Shown here: positions 44,135-52,872 of the stretch, piece after piece
Numbering within the stretch: the stretch's first letter is position 1
How the letters are laid out: each line of letters starts with the position of its first letter
Assembly (NCBI GenBank): GCA_900549325.1
Contig: UROI01000002.1
Coordinates: forward strand, 1 to 64,000
DNA length: 64,000 nt
Direction of reading: 5' to 3'
Source of the DNA: an uncultured Mycoplasmatota bacterium
GTDB lineage: Bacteria > Bacillota_I > Bacilli_A > RF39 > UBA660
Notes under the pieces: generated by a model
What the model was told of the DNA's origin: nothing
The model's input: only the letters and a program-made list of their open reading frames with translations
The model's database searches: none
Program-made: the position numbers and the translations under genes

Positions 44135-44764
44135 CTATTTTCTTCTAGTTCTTACTTTTGCTTGTTCTTGTACTACATCTTCTGAAAAAGTATCAAAAGC
44201 AAATCTATCTTGTATTTCTGTGTTTTCAACAATTCTTTTTAATTCGTTATAACTATAAGCACTATCAATATCATTAATAGTTATCATTTCTTTTCCTTGT
44301 ACATTTGAATTAACTAGTACATTGGTATTTTCTATACCTCTATTAATTACTTCTTGATTTTTAACAAAATATCTATTTTTTTGCATATCTTTTAAAATTC
44401 TGTTACATTTTGCTAATTCTGTAAACATAGGTATATTAGCTACTGTGGCTACTCCTAATCCAATAGCTATTTCCTCAATTGCTGATAAATTTAAAAGTTT
44501 GGTTGTAGCCACTAGTGATACTACAGCAAATGTTAACATTACAGATATACTTATTCCTCTTAATTTTAACATTTTATCCCTTTTTGCTTTACTTTTTGTT
44601 ACTTGGTCAACCATTGTACTCTCTAGTATATTTTCATTCTTTTCAGTATTTGGAATGCTACGACTTTCACCATTAGCATAATTTACTGTTATAACTTCGT
44701 CATTTTTATCATAGTTTAAAACGAAATATTTTCTTTCTTCTTCAGTTAATGAATAATCTTTCAT
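44135..44764 (-). CDS. Membrane protein of unknown function
   Basis: 209 aa from ATG 44764 (GGAGCGAAGG upstream; the open frame to 44824 crosses the promoter). A cytoplasmic N-terminal part (KDYSLTEEERKYFVLNYDKN), two helices at about 70-112, and a cytoplasmic charged C-terminal part ending RTRRK. Not recognised. A consensus promoter (TTGACA-17-TAAAAT) precedes it, and tandem-hairpin element C follows its stop. Confidence 0.55.
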   Translation of the reverse strand: MKDYSLTEEERKYFVLNYDKNDEVITVNYANGESRSIPNTEKNENILESTMVDQVTKSKAKRDKMLKLRGISISVMLTFAVVSLVATTKLLNLSAIEEIAIGLGVATVANIPMFTELAKCNRILKDMQKNRYFVKNQEVINRGIENTNVLVNSNVQGKEMITINDIDSAYSYNELKRIVENTEIQDRFAFDTFSEDVVQEQAKVRTRRK

Positions 44765-44795
44765 AATAGCCTTCGCTCCTTTCAAAGTGATACAT

Positions 44796-44824
44796 ATTTT
44801 AGCACGATTTGTTATTTTTGTCAA
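44796..44824 (-). promoter_or_regulatory. Promoter of the 209-aa membrane protein gene
   Basis: TTGACA (44824-44819), a 17-base spacer and TAAAAT (44801-44796) on the minus strand. It overlaps the upstream extension of the frame and so argues for the ATG at 44764. Confidence 0.8.
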
Positions 44825-44856
44825 ATATTTGTATGCTATTTATGAAATTGTTGCTT

Positions 44857-45573
44857 TTATTTATTAATAGTAAAGGCCTCTAGCACTATATTGTTATTAA
44901 TATTTTTAGTATAAATTATTGTTCCCTTACTTTTAGATACTCCTATTAGATCAGCAGCTCTAGTACTATAAGTAATTTCAATATTTGCAGTGTATTTATT
45001 ATTTTTATATTCTACATTAGTAGCTTTAATCATAGATACATATACATTGTTACTACCTGATCTTCTATTTCTGTAGTAGACATATTCTTCGTCATAAGTT
45101 GTATTTCCTTTGTCTTGGTTTTTTAAATCAAAATTTTCACCAAAAAACTCTTTATAATATTTATTAAATGTATCATAATCTAGATAAGCTAATGTATAAT
45201 CGTCTGTTGGTTCACCATCAATTTGAGTATTATCAAAACCACTTAAAACAATGAATTTATTATTTTCATTCTTAGTAGATAATATGTATTCCATTGTAAA
45301 TAACTGTCTATTAGTAGAATCTTTTAGAAAATTAGTATCGTAACTAATATTGTATTTAGTACCATCTTTAGTTTGATGATCAATTCCATCAGTAATAATA
45401 AGCCAACCTAATGGTGTTCCTATTTTAGCAAGTTCATCGTCTAATAGTTTTATTTCTTCAGTTTTGTCAAAATTAATATTTTTCTCCTGTAAAAACTTAT
45501 TGTAAACAATATAACCTGCTAATAAAAAACATATTACTCCCATGACAATACATATTATATTTGATTTTTTCAC
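44857..45573 (-). CDS. Membrane-anchored protein of unknown function
   Basis: 238 aa. N-terminal helix (about 6-24: ICIVMGVICFLLAGYIVY), then an external beta-rich region (WLIITDGIDHQTKDGTKYNI, then EYVYYRNRRSGSNNVYVSMI, then AADLIGVSKSKGTIIYTK). GTG start at 45573 after GGTGATA. No family recognised. The region between it and murE (45574-45666) has only a weak hairpin. Confidence 0.5.
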   Translation of the reverse strand: MKKSNIICIVMGVICFLLAGYIVYNKFLQEKNINFDKTEEIKLLDDELAKIGTPLGWLIITDGIDHQTKDGTKYNISYDTNFLKDSTNRQLFTMEYILSTKNENNKFIVLSGFDNTQIDGEPTDDYTLAYLDYDTFNKYYKEFFGENFDLKNQDKGNTTYDEEYVYYRNRRSGSNNVYVSMIKATNVEYKNNKYTANIEITYSTRAADLIGVSKSKGTIIYTKNINNNIVLEAFTINK

Positions 45574-45666
45574 ACTATCACCATTCCTGATATAAATATA
45601 TCATAAAACATATAAAAAAAGAAGTTAATTTGTTTAACTTCTAAAATTTTTGTTTTAACGTCAAGA

Positions 45667-47115
45667 TTATTTGAATAATTTTAGTACTTCCTCGCGATCA
45701 TCAAAATGAGTTCTTTCACCATTTTTTTCTTGGTATGTTTCATGACCCTTTCCTAATATTAAAATTATATCTCCTTCCATTGCGTTATCAATGGCATATT
45801 TAATTGCTTCTTTACGATCAGGTATTTTGATATACTTACCATTAGTGTTCTTTATACCCACTTCAATATCATTCATAATATCATTAACATCTTCATACCT
45901 AGAATTATCTTCAGTTATAATAGATAAATCGGCATATTTACCTGATACTTCACCCATATCATATCTTCGTTCTTTACTTCTGTTACCACCACAGCCAAAT
46001 AAACTTACAATTCTTTTGGGATTATATTTTCGCATCGTTGTAAGAATACTTTCAGTAGATACTCCATTATGTGCATAATCAATAATAACGGTATATTTAT
46101 TGCTGACTGGTACTATTTCTACTCTACCCCTTACTGCAACTTTTGCTAAAGCATTTTTTATACTGACAATATTGCATCCAAGTAAACTGGTAGTAAGAAT
46201 TGCACAGGCACTATTGTAGGCCGAAAACTCTCCTGGTGTATTTACTAAAAATTTATCATTTACAATACCACTGGTAGTCATTTCTAAGCCAATAAAATGT
46301 TCTTTTCTAAGTAATTCTACTTTATCTATTACTAGGTTTGCTTCTTTGTTATGACCAAAAGTATAAATATTACATGTACTATTTTTAATCATATTATTGT
46401 AATAAGTATCATCTATATTAAAGATTCCATTTTTACACATTTTAAATAATAAACTTTTACAGTATATATATTCTTCCATATCTTTATGTTCATTTTCTCC
46501 AATATGATCTTCACTTAAGTTAGTAAATATCCCATAATCAAATGTCATACCATCTACTCTACCTACTTTTAAAGCTTGTGAGGATACTTCCATTACTAGA
46601 TATTCTACGCCATCATTTACCATTTCATTTAGATACTTTTGAATATCATAACTTTCAGGGGTTGTATTTACTGTACTATAATGTTTATCTTCAAAAAAGA
46701 CACCCATAGTACCTATAACTCCTACTTTTTTATTATCTTCTTCAAGAATATTTTTTATCATAAAGGAAGTTGTGGTTTTACCCTTAGTACCAGTAATAGC
46801 AATAGTAGTTAATTTACTACCAGGATTATTAAAATAGTTTATTGATACTTGTGATAATACTCTTCTTGTATTATCCACTTTTATAACAGTAATATCTTTT
46901 CTAGTAATGTCTTTCTCTACAAGTACGGCTTTAGCTCCTTTTTCTATAGCACTATCTATATAGTCATGACCATCAAATGAAGAACCTACGAGACATATAA
47001 ATAGGCAGCCTTCTTTTATTTTTCGAGAATCATAACAGATATCAGTTATCTCTATATCTGTATTACCATTAATAATACTATATTCTACTTTTTCTAATAC
47101 TCTTTCTAATTTCAT
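45667..47115 (-). CDS. murE: UDP-MurNAc-tripeptide ligase MurE
   Basis: 482 aa. Mur ligase domains in order: N-terminal UMP-binding domain (1-95), ATP-binding central domain with TGTKGKTTTSFMIK (about 110-123), and the C-terminal domain with RKEAIKYAIDNAMEGDIILI. The enzyme adds the third residue of the peptidoglycan stem peptide. At the amino-acid selecting position it reads TEDNSRYEDVN. Lys-specific MurE lacks the arginine of DNPR; here DNSR keeps the arginine, so meso-diaminopimelate is the more likely substrate. No other mur gene is adjacent. Confidence 0.92.
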   Translation of the reverse strand: MKLERVLEKVEYSIINGNTDIEITDICYDSRKIKEGCLFICLVGSSFDGHDYIDSAIEKGAKAVLVEKDITRKDITVIKVDNTRRVLSQVSINYFNNPGSKLTTIAITGTKGKTTTSFMIKNILEEDNKKVGVIGTMGVFFEDKHYSTVNTTPESYDIQKYLNEMVNDGVEYLVMEVSSQALKVGRVDGMTFDYGIFTNLSEDHIGENEHKDMEEYIYCKSLLFKMCKNGIFNIDDTYYNNMIKNSTCNIYTFGHNKEANLVIDKVELLRKEHFIGLEMTTSGIVNDKFLVNTPGEFSAYNSACAILTTSLLGCNIVSIKNALAKVAVRGRVEIVPVSNKYTVIIDYAHNGVSTESILTTMRKYNPKRIVSLFGCGGNRSKERRYDMGEVSGKYADLSIITEDNSRYEDVNDIMNDIEVGIKNTNGKYIKIPDRKEAIKYAIDNAMEGDIILILGKGHETYQEKNGERTHFDDREEVLKLFK

Positions 47116-47180
47116 AATTGATTCACCTCTAACAATATTATATATTATTTTTTATATTTTGAAAAACAAAATAAATGATA

Positions 47181-47873
47181 TTATCTATTTTTTATTCTTC
47201 TAAAACCTGGTATTTCTAATTGTCCCTCTATTTCATTGCTGGAAAGATTAGCCTCATTTTCAATAGCCTCTAGTAATTCTCTGCTTTTCTTTTCTTTTTC
47301 TATTTTCAAATGTATATATTCTTTTTTCTTTTCTAATATAGCTCTTCTTAATATTGATTCCTCATTAGTAACAATCTGTTTTCTTTCGACTAAATTTTTT
47401 AAAGTATTGTTATGTTTTTTCTTTAGGTTATTATTTTCTTTTTCTAATTCGCTATTTATTTGTTCTAAGTTATAGTTCTTTAAATCTTTTTGTATTTTTA
47501 TATTTGATAATGCATTCCAAGTTATAGAGGCAATGCCTCCTAGTGAGGATAATAAAAAGATTATACTTGCTGGATTCTTTGAAACTATTGTTACAGACGT
47601 ACACAGAATAATAAACATGGTTATCATTATTTTTTGTTTTAACTTTTTCTTAGATAATTTTAAACTATTTATTTTATCTTGGAACATTTCTTTTTGCCTA
47701 TTTAGATAGTTTATTCTATCTCTAATATTAAATGTATAATTATCAATTTTTATTTCTATTTTTTCTCTTTCTTTTTCATATTTTGTTATTATTTTACTAA
47801 GATAAAATATTTCATTATCTAAACTATTCATCATTAATATTATTTTCTTTATTTCTTTTATTTCTTCTTCCAT
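47181..47873 (-). CDS. Coiled-coil membrane protein
   Basis: 230 aa from ATG 47873 (GTGAT upstream). Long coiled coil (about 1-85), two adjacent membrane helices (about 86-118), then a second coiled coil (about 125-205) and a C-terminal LEIPGFRRIKN tail. The hairpin of two helices between cytoplasmic coiled coils suggests a membrane-bound structural protein. Its position after the AAA ATPase gene is suggestive, but there is a terminator between. Unrecognised family. Confidence 0.5.
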   Translation of the reverse strand: MEEEIKEIKKIILMMNSLDNEIFYLSKIITKYEKEREKIEIKIDNYTFNIRDRINYLNRQKEMFQDKINSLKLSKKKLKQKIMITMFIILCTSVTIVSKNPASIIFLLSSLGGIASITWNALSNIKIQKDLKNYNLEQINSELEKENNNLKKKHNNTLKNLVERKQIVTNEESILRRAILEKKKEYIHLKIEKEKKSRELLEAIENEANLSSNEIEGQLEIPGFRRIKNR

Positions 47874-47928
47874 ATATATCACGATATATATAATATTATA
47901 TTATTAATAATAAGTCAATTATAATTTA

Positions 47929-47981
47929 AACAATGAAGAACTTAGGCTTCATTGTTCCTCTTAAGATTACAAGCTTAAGAG
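47929..47981 (+). repeat. Tandem-hairpin element, copy D
   Basis: H1 (47929-47956) AACAATGAAG / CTTCATTGTT around AACTTAGG. H2 one base later (47958-47981): CTCTTAAG / CTTAAGAG around ATTACAAG. A related but not identical TATATATAATA string lies 30 bases upstream (47885-47895). Both hairpins are perfect in the stems and keep the AAG/CTT inner ends. Between the terminator of the AAA ATPase gene and the coiled-coil gene. Confidence 0.72.
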
Positions 47982-47992
47982 ACAGTAAAAAA

Positions 47993-48012
47993 GAACTAAT
48001 CTAAAATAGTTC
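47993..48012 (-). terminator. Intrinsic terminator of the AAA ATPase gene
   Basis: GAACTA / TAGTTC with an 8-base loop, followed by TTTTTTAC on the minus strand. It overlaps the last codons of the gene. Confidence 0.7.
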
Positions 48013-48880
48013 CTTCGATTTTTAATTCATCTTCAAATTGTTCTTTAAATGCCACTAGTTCTTTAGCTATAACATCAGGATAAACAGCCTTAGTGGTCTT
48101 TATGGCATCATATATATTTTTAAAATTTATAGTTTTTCTATTTTCATATATAGCATTAGAAAAGCACTGTCTTAATATAACTAGAGCAATATCTGGATAT
48201 CTTGATGATATTTCATATACTCTTTTAAATTCAGTTGTCATATTAACAATAAATTTCATTATTTTTTCATTAATAAAATCAGTATACGGAAGAATTACTC
48301 CCGTTTGCTTTTCTAACTTTGGTAATGTCTTAAGTAGTATCTGCACGGTCATTTCTTCAGTAGGTTCAGATACATCCACTTTTTCAAATCTTCTTAAGAA
48401 AGCTTTATCACGCATTATATATCTTTCATATTCATAAGTAGTTGTGGCTCCTATTATCTTGATACTTCCTCTACTTAAACCTTCTTTAAACATATTAGCT
48501 AAATCTAAAGTACCATTACCTATTAAAGTATGTATTTCATCAATGAAAAGAATTACTTTTTCTCTATTTTTTAATTCCTCTACTAGTTTTAGTACTCTAT
48601 TTTCTTCACCATTATTATTAATTAATGCAGTGGTATTAACTCTATATATAGTGTAGCCTTGAAGAGCATCTGGTACTTCATTTCTTTGAATACGATAAGC
48701 AAGTCCTTCAACAATAGCAGTTTTACCTATACCTGGTTTACCCACTAGAACGGCTGATTTTTCTGGTGTTAAAAGTACTAATATTAATTTTTTTATTTCG
48801 TCATCTCTAGCTACTGCTGGATTTGTAATATATGTAACTTCGGTTAAGTTATCCGCAAAGCGATCTAATATTGAATTCAT
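47996..48880 (-). CDS. Stand-alone ClpA/ClpB D1-type AAA+ ATPase
   Basis: 294 aa, one AAA+ module only: Walker A GKPGIGKTAIVEGLA, Walker B VILFIDEIHTLIG, sensor 1 IIGATTTYEYERYI, arginine finger region FLRRFEKVDV, and the ALVILRQCFSNAIYENRKT end of a D1 domain. In Clp disaggregases this domain is followed by an M domain and a second AAA module, neither of which is present. It follows a 44-aa membrane ORF whose GGAGG is its binding site. The ftsY-ylxM operon context suggests a membrane-protein quality-control or SRP-linked role, which is inference. Confidence 0.82.
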   Translation of the reverse strand: MNSILDRFADNLTEVTYITNPAVARDDEIKKLILVLLTPEKSAVLVGKPGIGKTAIVEGLAYRIQRNEVPDALQGYTIYRVNTTALINNNGEENRVLKLVEELKNREKVILFIDEIHTLIGNGTLDLANMFKEGLSRGSIKIIGATTTYEYERYIMRDKAFLRRFEKVDVSEPTEEMTVQILLKTLPKLEKQTGVILPYTDFINEKIMKFIVNMTTEFKRVYEISSRYPDIALVILRQCFSNAIYENRKTINFKNIYDAIKTTKAVYPDVIAKELVAFKEQFEDELKIEGTILD

Positions 48881-48882
48881 AG

Positions 48883-49017
48883 TTATCCTCCTATTAAAGC
48901 GAGAAATACTAAAACAGAAGCACTAATCATTATGCCACATAAAAACATAGCATCTAAAAATCCACCATTTGTTCTCTTACTATAATCATAGTACATTTTA
49001 TATTTTCTACTCGTCAT
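48883..49017 (-). CDS. 44-aa single-span membrane protein
   Basis: MTSRKYKMYYDYSKRTNGGF followed by one hydrophobic stretch (LDAMFLCGIMISASVLVFLA). The ATG shares a 4-base overlap with the ylxM stop (ATGA), an AAGGGAG site precedes it, and GGAGG at its own end serves the AAA ATPase gene. So it is very likely translated. A small type II-like membrane peptide with an amphipathic N-terminal part; no family. It may recruit the ATPase or YlxM to the membrane. Confidence 0.7.
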   Translation of the reverse strand: MTSRKYKMYYDYSKRTNGGFLDAMFLCGIMISASVLVFLALIGG

Positions 49018-49307
49018 AATATCTCCCTTATTTTACTCTTTATTTTTTCATTATCAATATCTTTAATGATATCTTCAAGTAATTTTTTCTTTTTATATAA
49101 GCCTAGTTTTTCTTCATAGAAGTATAGTTTTTCTTCAGCAGTCTTAATATTTTTATGAATAGCATTTCTACTATAACCATCATTCTCACTTATCTCTCCT
49201 AGTGAAAGATTGTTAAAATAGTAATCTTCAAAATACATTCTTTGTTTATCTGTTAGTAATTCACCATAATAATCATATAAGATTATTAAATAATTTCTTT
49301 CTTCCAT
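49014..49307 (-). CDS. ylxM: YlxM/p13-like helix-turn-helix protein
   Basis: 97 aa. Family core LYDYYGELLTDKQRMYFEDY and an RNA polymerase sigma-like HTH (LSLGEISENDGYSRNAIHKN). YlxM stimulates the SRP GTPase complex and is nearly always next to ffh or ftsY, as here. It overlaps the 44-aa gene by four bases and starts just after a small membrane protein. Confidence 0.85.
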   Translation of the reverse strand: MEERNYLIILYDYYGELLTDKQRMYFEDYYFNNLSLGEISENDGYSRNAIHKNIKTAEEKLYFYEEKLGLYKKKKLLEDIIKDIDNEKIKSKIREIL

Positions 49308-49308
49308 A

Positions 49309-49629
49309 TTATTTTATCTTTACCATTGTATATATTACTTCAATAATGATAAGTAATACTCCAAGTCCAAATAATGTGTATACTAGTTTTTTCTTTTTTT
49401 CGTCATCGATGTAATAGTAACAGATACAAAATAGAAATAATGCAAAAGAAATAAGTGCTGCTGGCATAAATACTTCGTTAGTAATAGCTAAAATTAATAG
49501 TACTAAAAATATTACTCCTACTACTAGAGTTATTACAAACTCAGTCTTTTTTAACTTTACAGAGTCAAATACTTTGTACTTTTCTTCTTTCTTTGGTTTA
49601 GTATTTTTTTTACTAACTTCTTTTTTCAT
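49309..49629 (-). CDS. Small membrane protein in the ftsY operon
   Basis: 106 aa. A lysine-rich cytoplasmic start (KKEVSKKNTKPKKEEKYKVF), then three hydrophobic segments (about 30-50, 53-72 and 84-103). No family recognised. It lies 15 bases after ftsY and 1 base before ylxM, so it is one of the translation-coupled genes of the operon. A role at the SRP receptor is possible by context only. Confidence 0.55.
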   Translation of the reverse strand: MKKEVSKKNTKPKKEEKYKVFDSVKLKKTEFVITLVVGVIFLVLLILAITNEVFMPAALISFALFLFCICYYYIDDEKKKKLVYTLFGLGVLLIIIEVIYTMVKIK

Positions 49630-49644
49630 ATTATCAATCCCTTT

Positions 49645-50607
49645 CTATAAATCTTTAAATAAACCATAGATATATTTTTCAATATCAAATGGTTCTAAAT
49701 CATTAGTACCTTCTCCTAGTCCAACAAATTTTACTGGTATATCTACTTCTTCTTTAATGGCAAGAACTATGCCACCTTTAGCACTTCCATCTAGTTTAGT
49801 TAGAATGATTCCACTGACATCAGTTACTTCTTTAAAGGCTTTGGCCTGCTGGATACCATTTTGTCCGGTAGTAGCATCTACGACTAGTAGTACTTCATGA
49901 GGAGCATCTGGTATTACTTTCTTTATTACTTTATTCATTTTTGATAGTTCATTCATTAGATTAACTTTATTTTGTAATCTACCGGCAGTATCTATAAGAA
50001 CAACATCATACTCATCTTTAATTGCTGTATCTATTCCATCATAGACAGCTGCTGATGGGTCTTTACTGCTTGTGGTAACTACTGGTACATCTATTCTTTT
50101 ACCCCATTCCACTAATTGCTCAGTGGCACCCGCTCTAAAGGTATCACCTGCTACTAGAAGAACTTTCTTACCAGCATTTTTCATTCTATTTGCTATTTTA
50201 CCAATACTTGTTGTTTTACCAACACCATTTACTCCTACAAAAAGAATAACTGTTGGACCTTCCTCACTATATTTTATCTTAGTATTTAGTACTTTATTAT
50301 CCACATACATAATAAGCATTTCATCAACGATTATTTCTTTTAGTGTATCAGTATCTTTAATATTTTCTTCTTTAGCTCTCTTCTTTAGCTTATCAACAAA
50401 CTTAACAACGGTATTTATTCCAATATCCGCCATTATAAGAATATCTTCTAACTCTTCAAAATAGTCCTCACCAATATTCTTATATTTCTTTGATAAATCA
50501 CTTATCTTAGTAGAAAACTCTTTTCTTGTTTTAGTAAGTGCTTCATCATACTTAACAGCATCTTTATCTTTGCTAAAGACACTTTTTATTTTATTAAATA
50601 AACCCAT
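49645..50607 (-). CDS. ftsY: SRP receptor FtsY
   Basis: 320 aa. NG GTPase domain of the SRP receptor: an N domain (about 20-90), G1 GVNGVGKTTSIGKIA, G2 RAGATEQLV, G3 VVLIDTAGRLQ, G4 region TKLDGSAKGG, and the closing GLGEGTNDLEPFDIEKY. It targets ribosomes carrying membrane or secreted proteins to the translocon. The acidic A domain of longer FtsY proteins is short. Starts MGLFNKIKSVFSKDKDA. First gene of the operon that leads to ylxM, the 44-aa membrane ORF and the AAA ATPase. Confidence 0.95.
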   Translation of the reverse strand: MGLFNKIKSVFSKDKDAVKYDEALTKTRKEFSTKISDLSKKYKNIGEDYFEELEDILIMADIGINTVVKFVDKLKKRAKEENIKDTDTLKEIIVDEMLIMYVDNKVLNTKIKYSEEGPTVILFVGVNGVGKTTSIGKIANRMKNAGKKVLLVAGDTFRAGATEQLVEWGKRIDVPVVTTSSKDPSAAVYDGIDTAIKDEYDVVLIDTAGRLQNKVNLMNELSKMNKVIKKVIPDAPHEVLLVVDATTGQNGIQQAKAFKEVTDVSGIILTKLDGSAKGGIVLAIKEEVDIPVKFVGLGEGTNDLEPFDIEKYIYGLFKDL

Positions 50608-50618
50608 AGTAAACCTCC

Positions 50619-50945
50619 TTATAATGTTCTCTTTCTATGTTTTCCTCTTTCTACAACATTAGTATATTCTGATAGAATATCATTTTTTAGATATAAATCA
50701 CTATCATTAATACTTTTTAATCTAGCAGACTTTATTTCATAATCGTCAAGTATAGTCATATCCAGTTGTATTATGTAGCCACATCTCGGACACATAGTAT
50801 AGAACTGTTCTTTGTCCTCTCCAAAATAATCTGTATAAGAAATTTGATAGATTTGATTAGGAGATAATTCAAAATTAAATCCACATCCATGCTTTACCCT
50901 TCTATCAAATTCAAAATTGTCACTATCTTTACAATTAATATCCAT
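50619..50945 (-). CDS. Zinc-ribbon-like small protein
   Basis: 108 aa. CxxC-type pairs: HGCGFNFEL and MCPRCGYIIQLD, giving a possible structural metal site; KHRKRTL is a basic end. It starts 337 bases upstream of the ftsY start and ends 12 bases before it, so it is probably co-transcribed. No family recognised and no catalytic motif. The CPRCG knuckle could bind nucleic acid or a protein partner. Confidence 0.55.
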   Translation of the reverse strand: MDINCKDSDNFEFDRRVKHGCGFNFELSPNQIYQISYTDYFGEDKEQFYTMCPRCGYIIQLDMTILDDYEIKSARLKSINDSDLYLKNDILSEYTNVVERGKHRKRTL

Positions 50946-51007
50946 AACCTTACTTCCTTACTTCTAAAGTATAACATTTTTAAATAAAATTGTAAATAAA
51001 AAAGAAA

Positions 51008-52561
51008 CTATTTTGCTTCTTCTTGAGCTCTAGTTTCTCTTATTACTGTAACTTTAATAGTTCCAGGATATTTTAACTCGTTTTCTATTTTTTCTTTTAT
51101 TTCTCTAGCTATTTGATGAGCTGTTAAATCATCTACTTCATCAGGTTTAACCATTACTCTAAGTTCTCTTCCTGCTTGAATAGCATAGGCTTTTTCTACG
51201 CCTTGCATCTTGTTACCAATTTCTTCAAGCTGCTCTAATCTTTGAACATAGTTTTCACTAGAGTCATTTCTAGCTCCAGGACGTGATGCTGATACAGCGT
51301 CTGCTATTGCAACAATTGCAGCTATAATACTAGTAGGAGCTACTTCTCCATGGTGGGAAGCAATCGCATTTATAACAACTTCATCTTCACCATATTTCTT
51401 AGCTAAATCTACACCTATTTTAACATGGGAACCTTCCATCTCAAAATCAATTGCTTTACCTATATCATGTAATAGTCCAGCTCTCTTAGCAAGATTTACA
51501 TTTTCTCCTAGTTCACTAGCCATAATACCCGCTAGGTTAGCAACTTCCATTGAATGAGTTAAAGCATTTTGTCCATAACTACTTCTAAAATGTAGTTTAC
51601 CTACTATTTCAACTAATTCAGGATCCATTTTTGATAGTCCTAATTCGTATAGAGCATTTTTACCATATTCTTTTATAGTTTGTTTAACATCTGCACAAGT
51701 CTTAGCATATAATTCTTCTATTCTAGCAGGATGAATTCTTCCATCTTTAATTAATGTTTCTAATGTAAGTCTTGCTATTTCTCTTCTTAAAGGATCAAAA
51801 CTAGATATTACAATAGCTTCTGGTGTATCATCAATAATTAAATCAACTCCGGTTACTGATTCTATAGTTCTAATATTTCTTCCTTCTCTACCAATTAATC
51901 TACCTTTCATTTCGTCATTAGGTAGTGTTATAACTGATACTGTCTGCTCACTTGTAATATCTGCTGCATATTTTTGCATAGTACCCACAAGTAATTCTTT
52001 GGCTCTTTCGTCAACTTCTAGTTTGGCTTCAGATTCCATTTCTTTAATGTACGCTGCTATTTCTTTTGACATTTTAGTCTCAACCATTTTCATAACTGCG
52101 TCACGAGCCTGTTCTTTTGTATATTTGCTTATTCTTTCTAATTCTTCAAGTTCTTTTCTTTTTATTTCTTCCATTTCTTCTTTAATTTCTTGAATTTTTT
52201 GTTGTTTATCAAGTAAATTATTTTCTCTTTCTTCAAGAGCAGTTTCTCTATTTTGAAGGGCAGTATCCCTTCTGTCAATATTATTTTCTCTTTGAAGAAG
52301 CCTATCTTCCTGCTGCTTTACTTCACTTTTCTTTTCTTTAATTTCTTTATCAGCTTCTAATTTTAATTTATGAATTTCTTCTTTTGTTTCAAATAAAGAA
52401 TCTCTTTTAATTTTTTCAGCTTCTTTTTTAGCTTTATCTATTATAGTATCGGCTTTATTACCATCTTTTTTATTTTTTAAAAAATTAAATAAAATTACTA
52501 AAGCAAGTCCTATTCCCAATCCAAGAACAAATAACAAAATGGAGAGAACAGTTTTGTCCAT
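51008..52561 (-). CDS. rny: Ribonuclease Y
   Basis: 517 aa from the chosen start. N-terminal helix (about 4-24: [20 protein letters not shown]), long coiled coil (30-190), KH domain ([20 protein letters not shown]), and HD phosphodiesterase domain with [17 protein letters not shown] and [17 protein letters not shown]. It is the membrane-bound endoribonuclease that begins mRNA turnover. The frame opens at 52603, but GGAGG at 52573-52569 directly precedes the ATG at 52561. Upstream is tandem-hairpin element B. Confidence 0.95.
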   Translation of the reverse strand: MDKTVLSILLFVLGLGIGLALVILFNFLKNKKDGNKADTIIDKAKKEAEKIKRDSLFETKEEIHKLKLEADKEIKEKKSEVKQQEDRLLQRENNIDRRDTALQNRETALEERENNLLDKQQKIQEIKEEMEEIKRKELEELERISKYTKEQARDAVMKMVETKMSKEIAAYIKEMESEAKLEVDERAKELLVGTMQKYAADITSEQTVSVITLPNDEMKGRLIGREGRNIRTIESVTGVDLIIDDTPEAIVISSFDPLRREIARLTLETLIKDGRIHPARIEELYAKTCADVKQTIKEYGKNALYELGLSKMDPELVEIVGKLHFRSSYGQNALTHSMEVANLAGIMASELGENVNLAKRAGLLHDIGKAIDFEMEGSHVKIGVDLAKKYGEDEVVINAIASHHGEVAPTSIIAAIVAIADAVSASRPGARNDSSENYVQRLEQLEEIGNKMQGVEKAYAIQAGRELRVMVKPDEVDDLTAHQIAREIKEKIENELKYPGTIKVTVIRETRAQEEAK

Positions 52562-52741
52562 ATATATACCTCCATTCTTAATATATTTTATAGAAAAAAT
52601 CATTAAATATTAATTTAAACTATACAAGTTAATTTTATCTTAGATTTTTTTTCTTGTCAAGTGCTTTTATTAAATGTGAAAATACGATATATTATATACC
52701 TAAATATTTATACTAAAATATATTTAAATATGTATACTTCT

Positions 52742-52837
52742 CTTATATATAATAGATGCACTGGCATATTAAATTAAGACTCTTTAAATGAGGCTTAATT
52801 TAACACTCATAAGACTTACATAGTAAGGCTTAGAGTG
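52742..52837 (+). repeat. Tandem-hairpin element, copy B (box plus three hairpins)
   Basis: Box CTTATATATAATAG (52742-52755), mini-hairpin ATGC-ACTG-GCAT (52756-52767), one A, then H1 (52769-52803) TTAAATTAAG / CTTAATTTAA around ACTCTTTAAATGAGG. H2 abuts it (52804-52837): CACTCATAAG / CTTAGAGTG around ACTTACATAGTAAGG, with a one-base bulge. Both loops have an inner stem (CTC/GAG and CTTAC/GTAAG) closed by an A-G pair. Same order and spacing as copy A, different stems. It sits upstream of rny and downstream of gap. Confidence 0.82.
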
Positions 52838-52849
52838 AACGCAAGAAAA

Positions 52850-52869
52850 AACTTACCACTTAAGGTAAG
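52850..52869 (-). terminator. Intrinsic terminator of the gap transcript
   Basis: ACTTACC / GGTAAGT with a 6-base loop, followed by TTTTTCTTG on the minus strand. Confidence 0.8.
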
Positions 52870-52872
52870 TAT

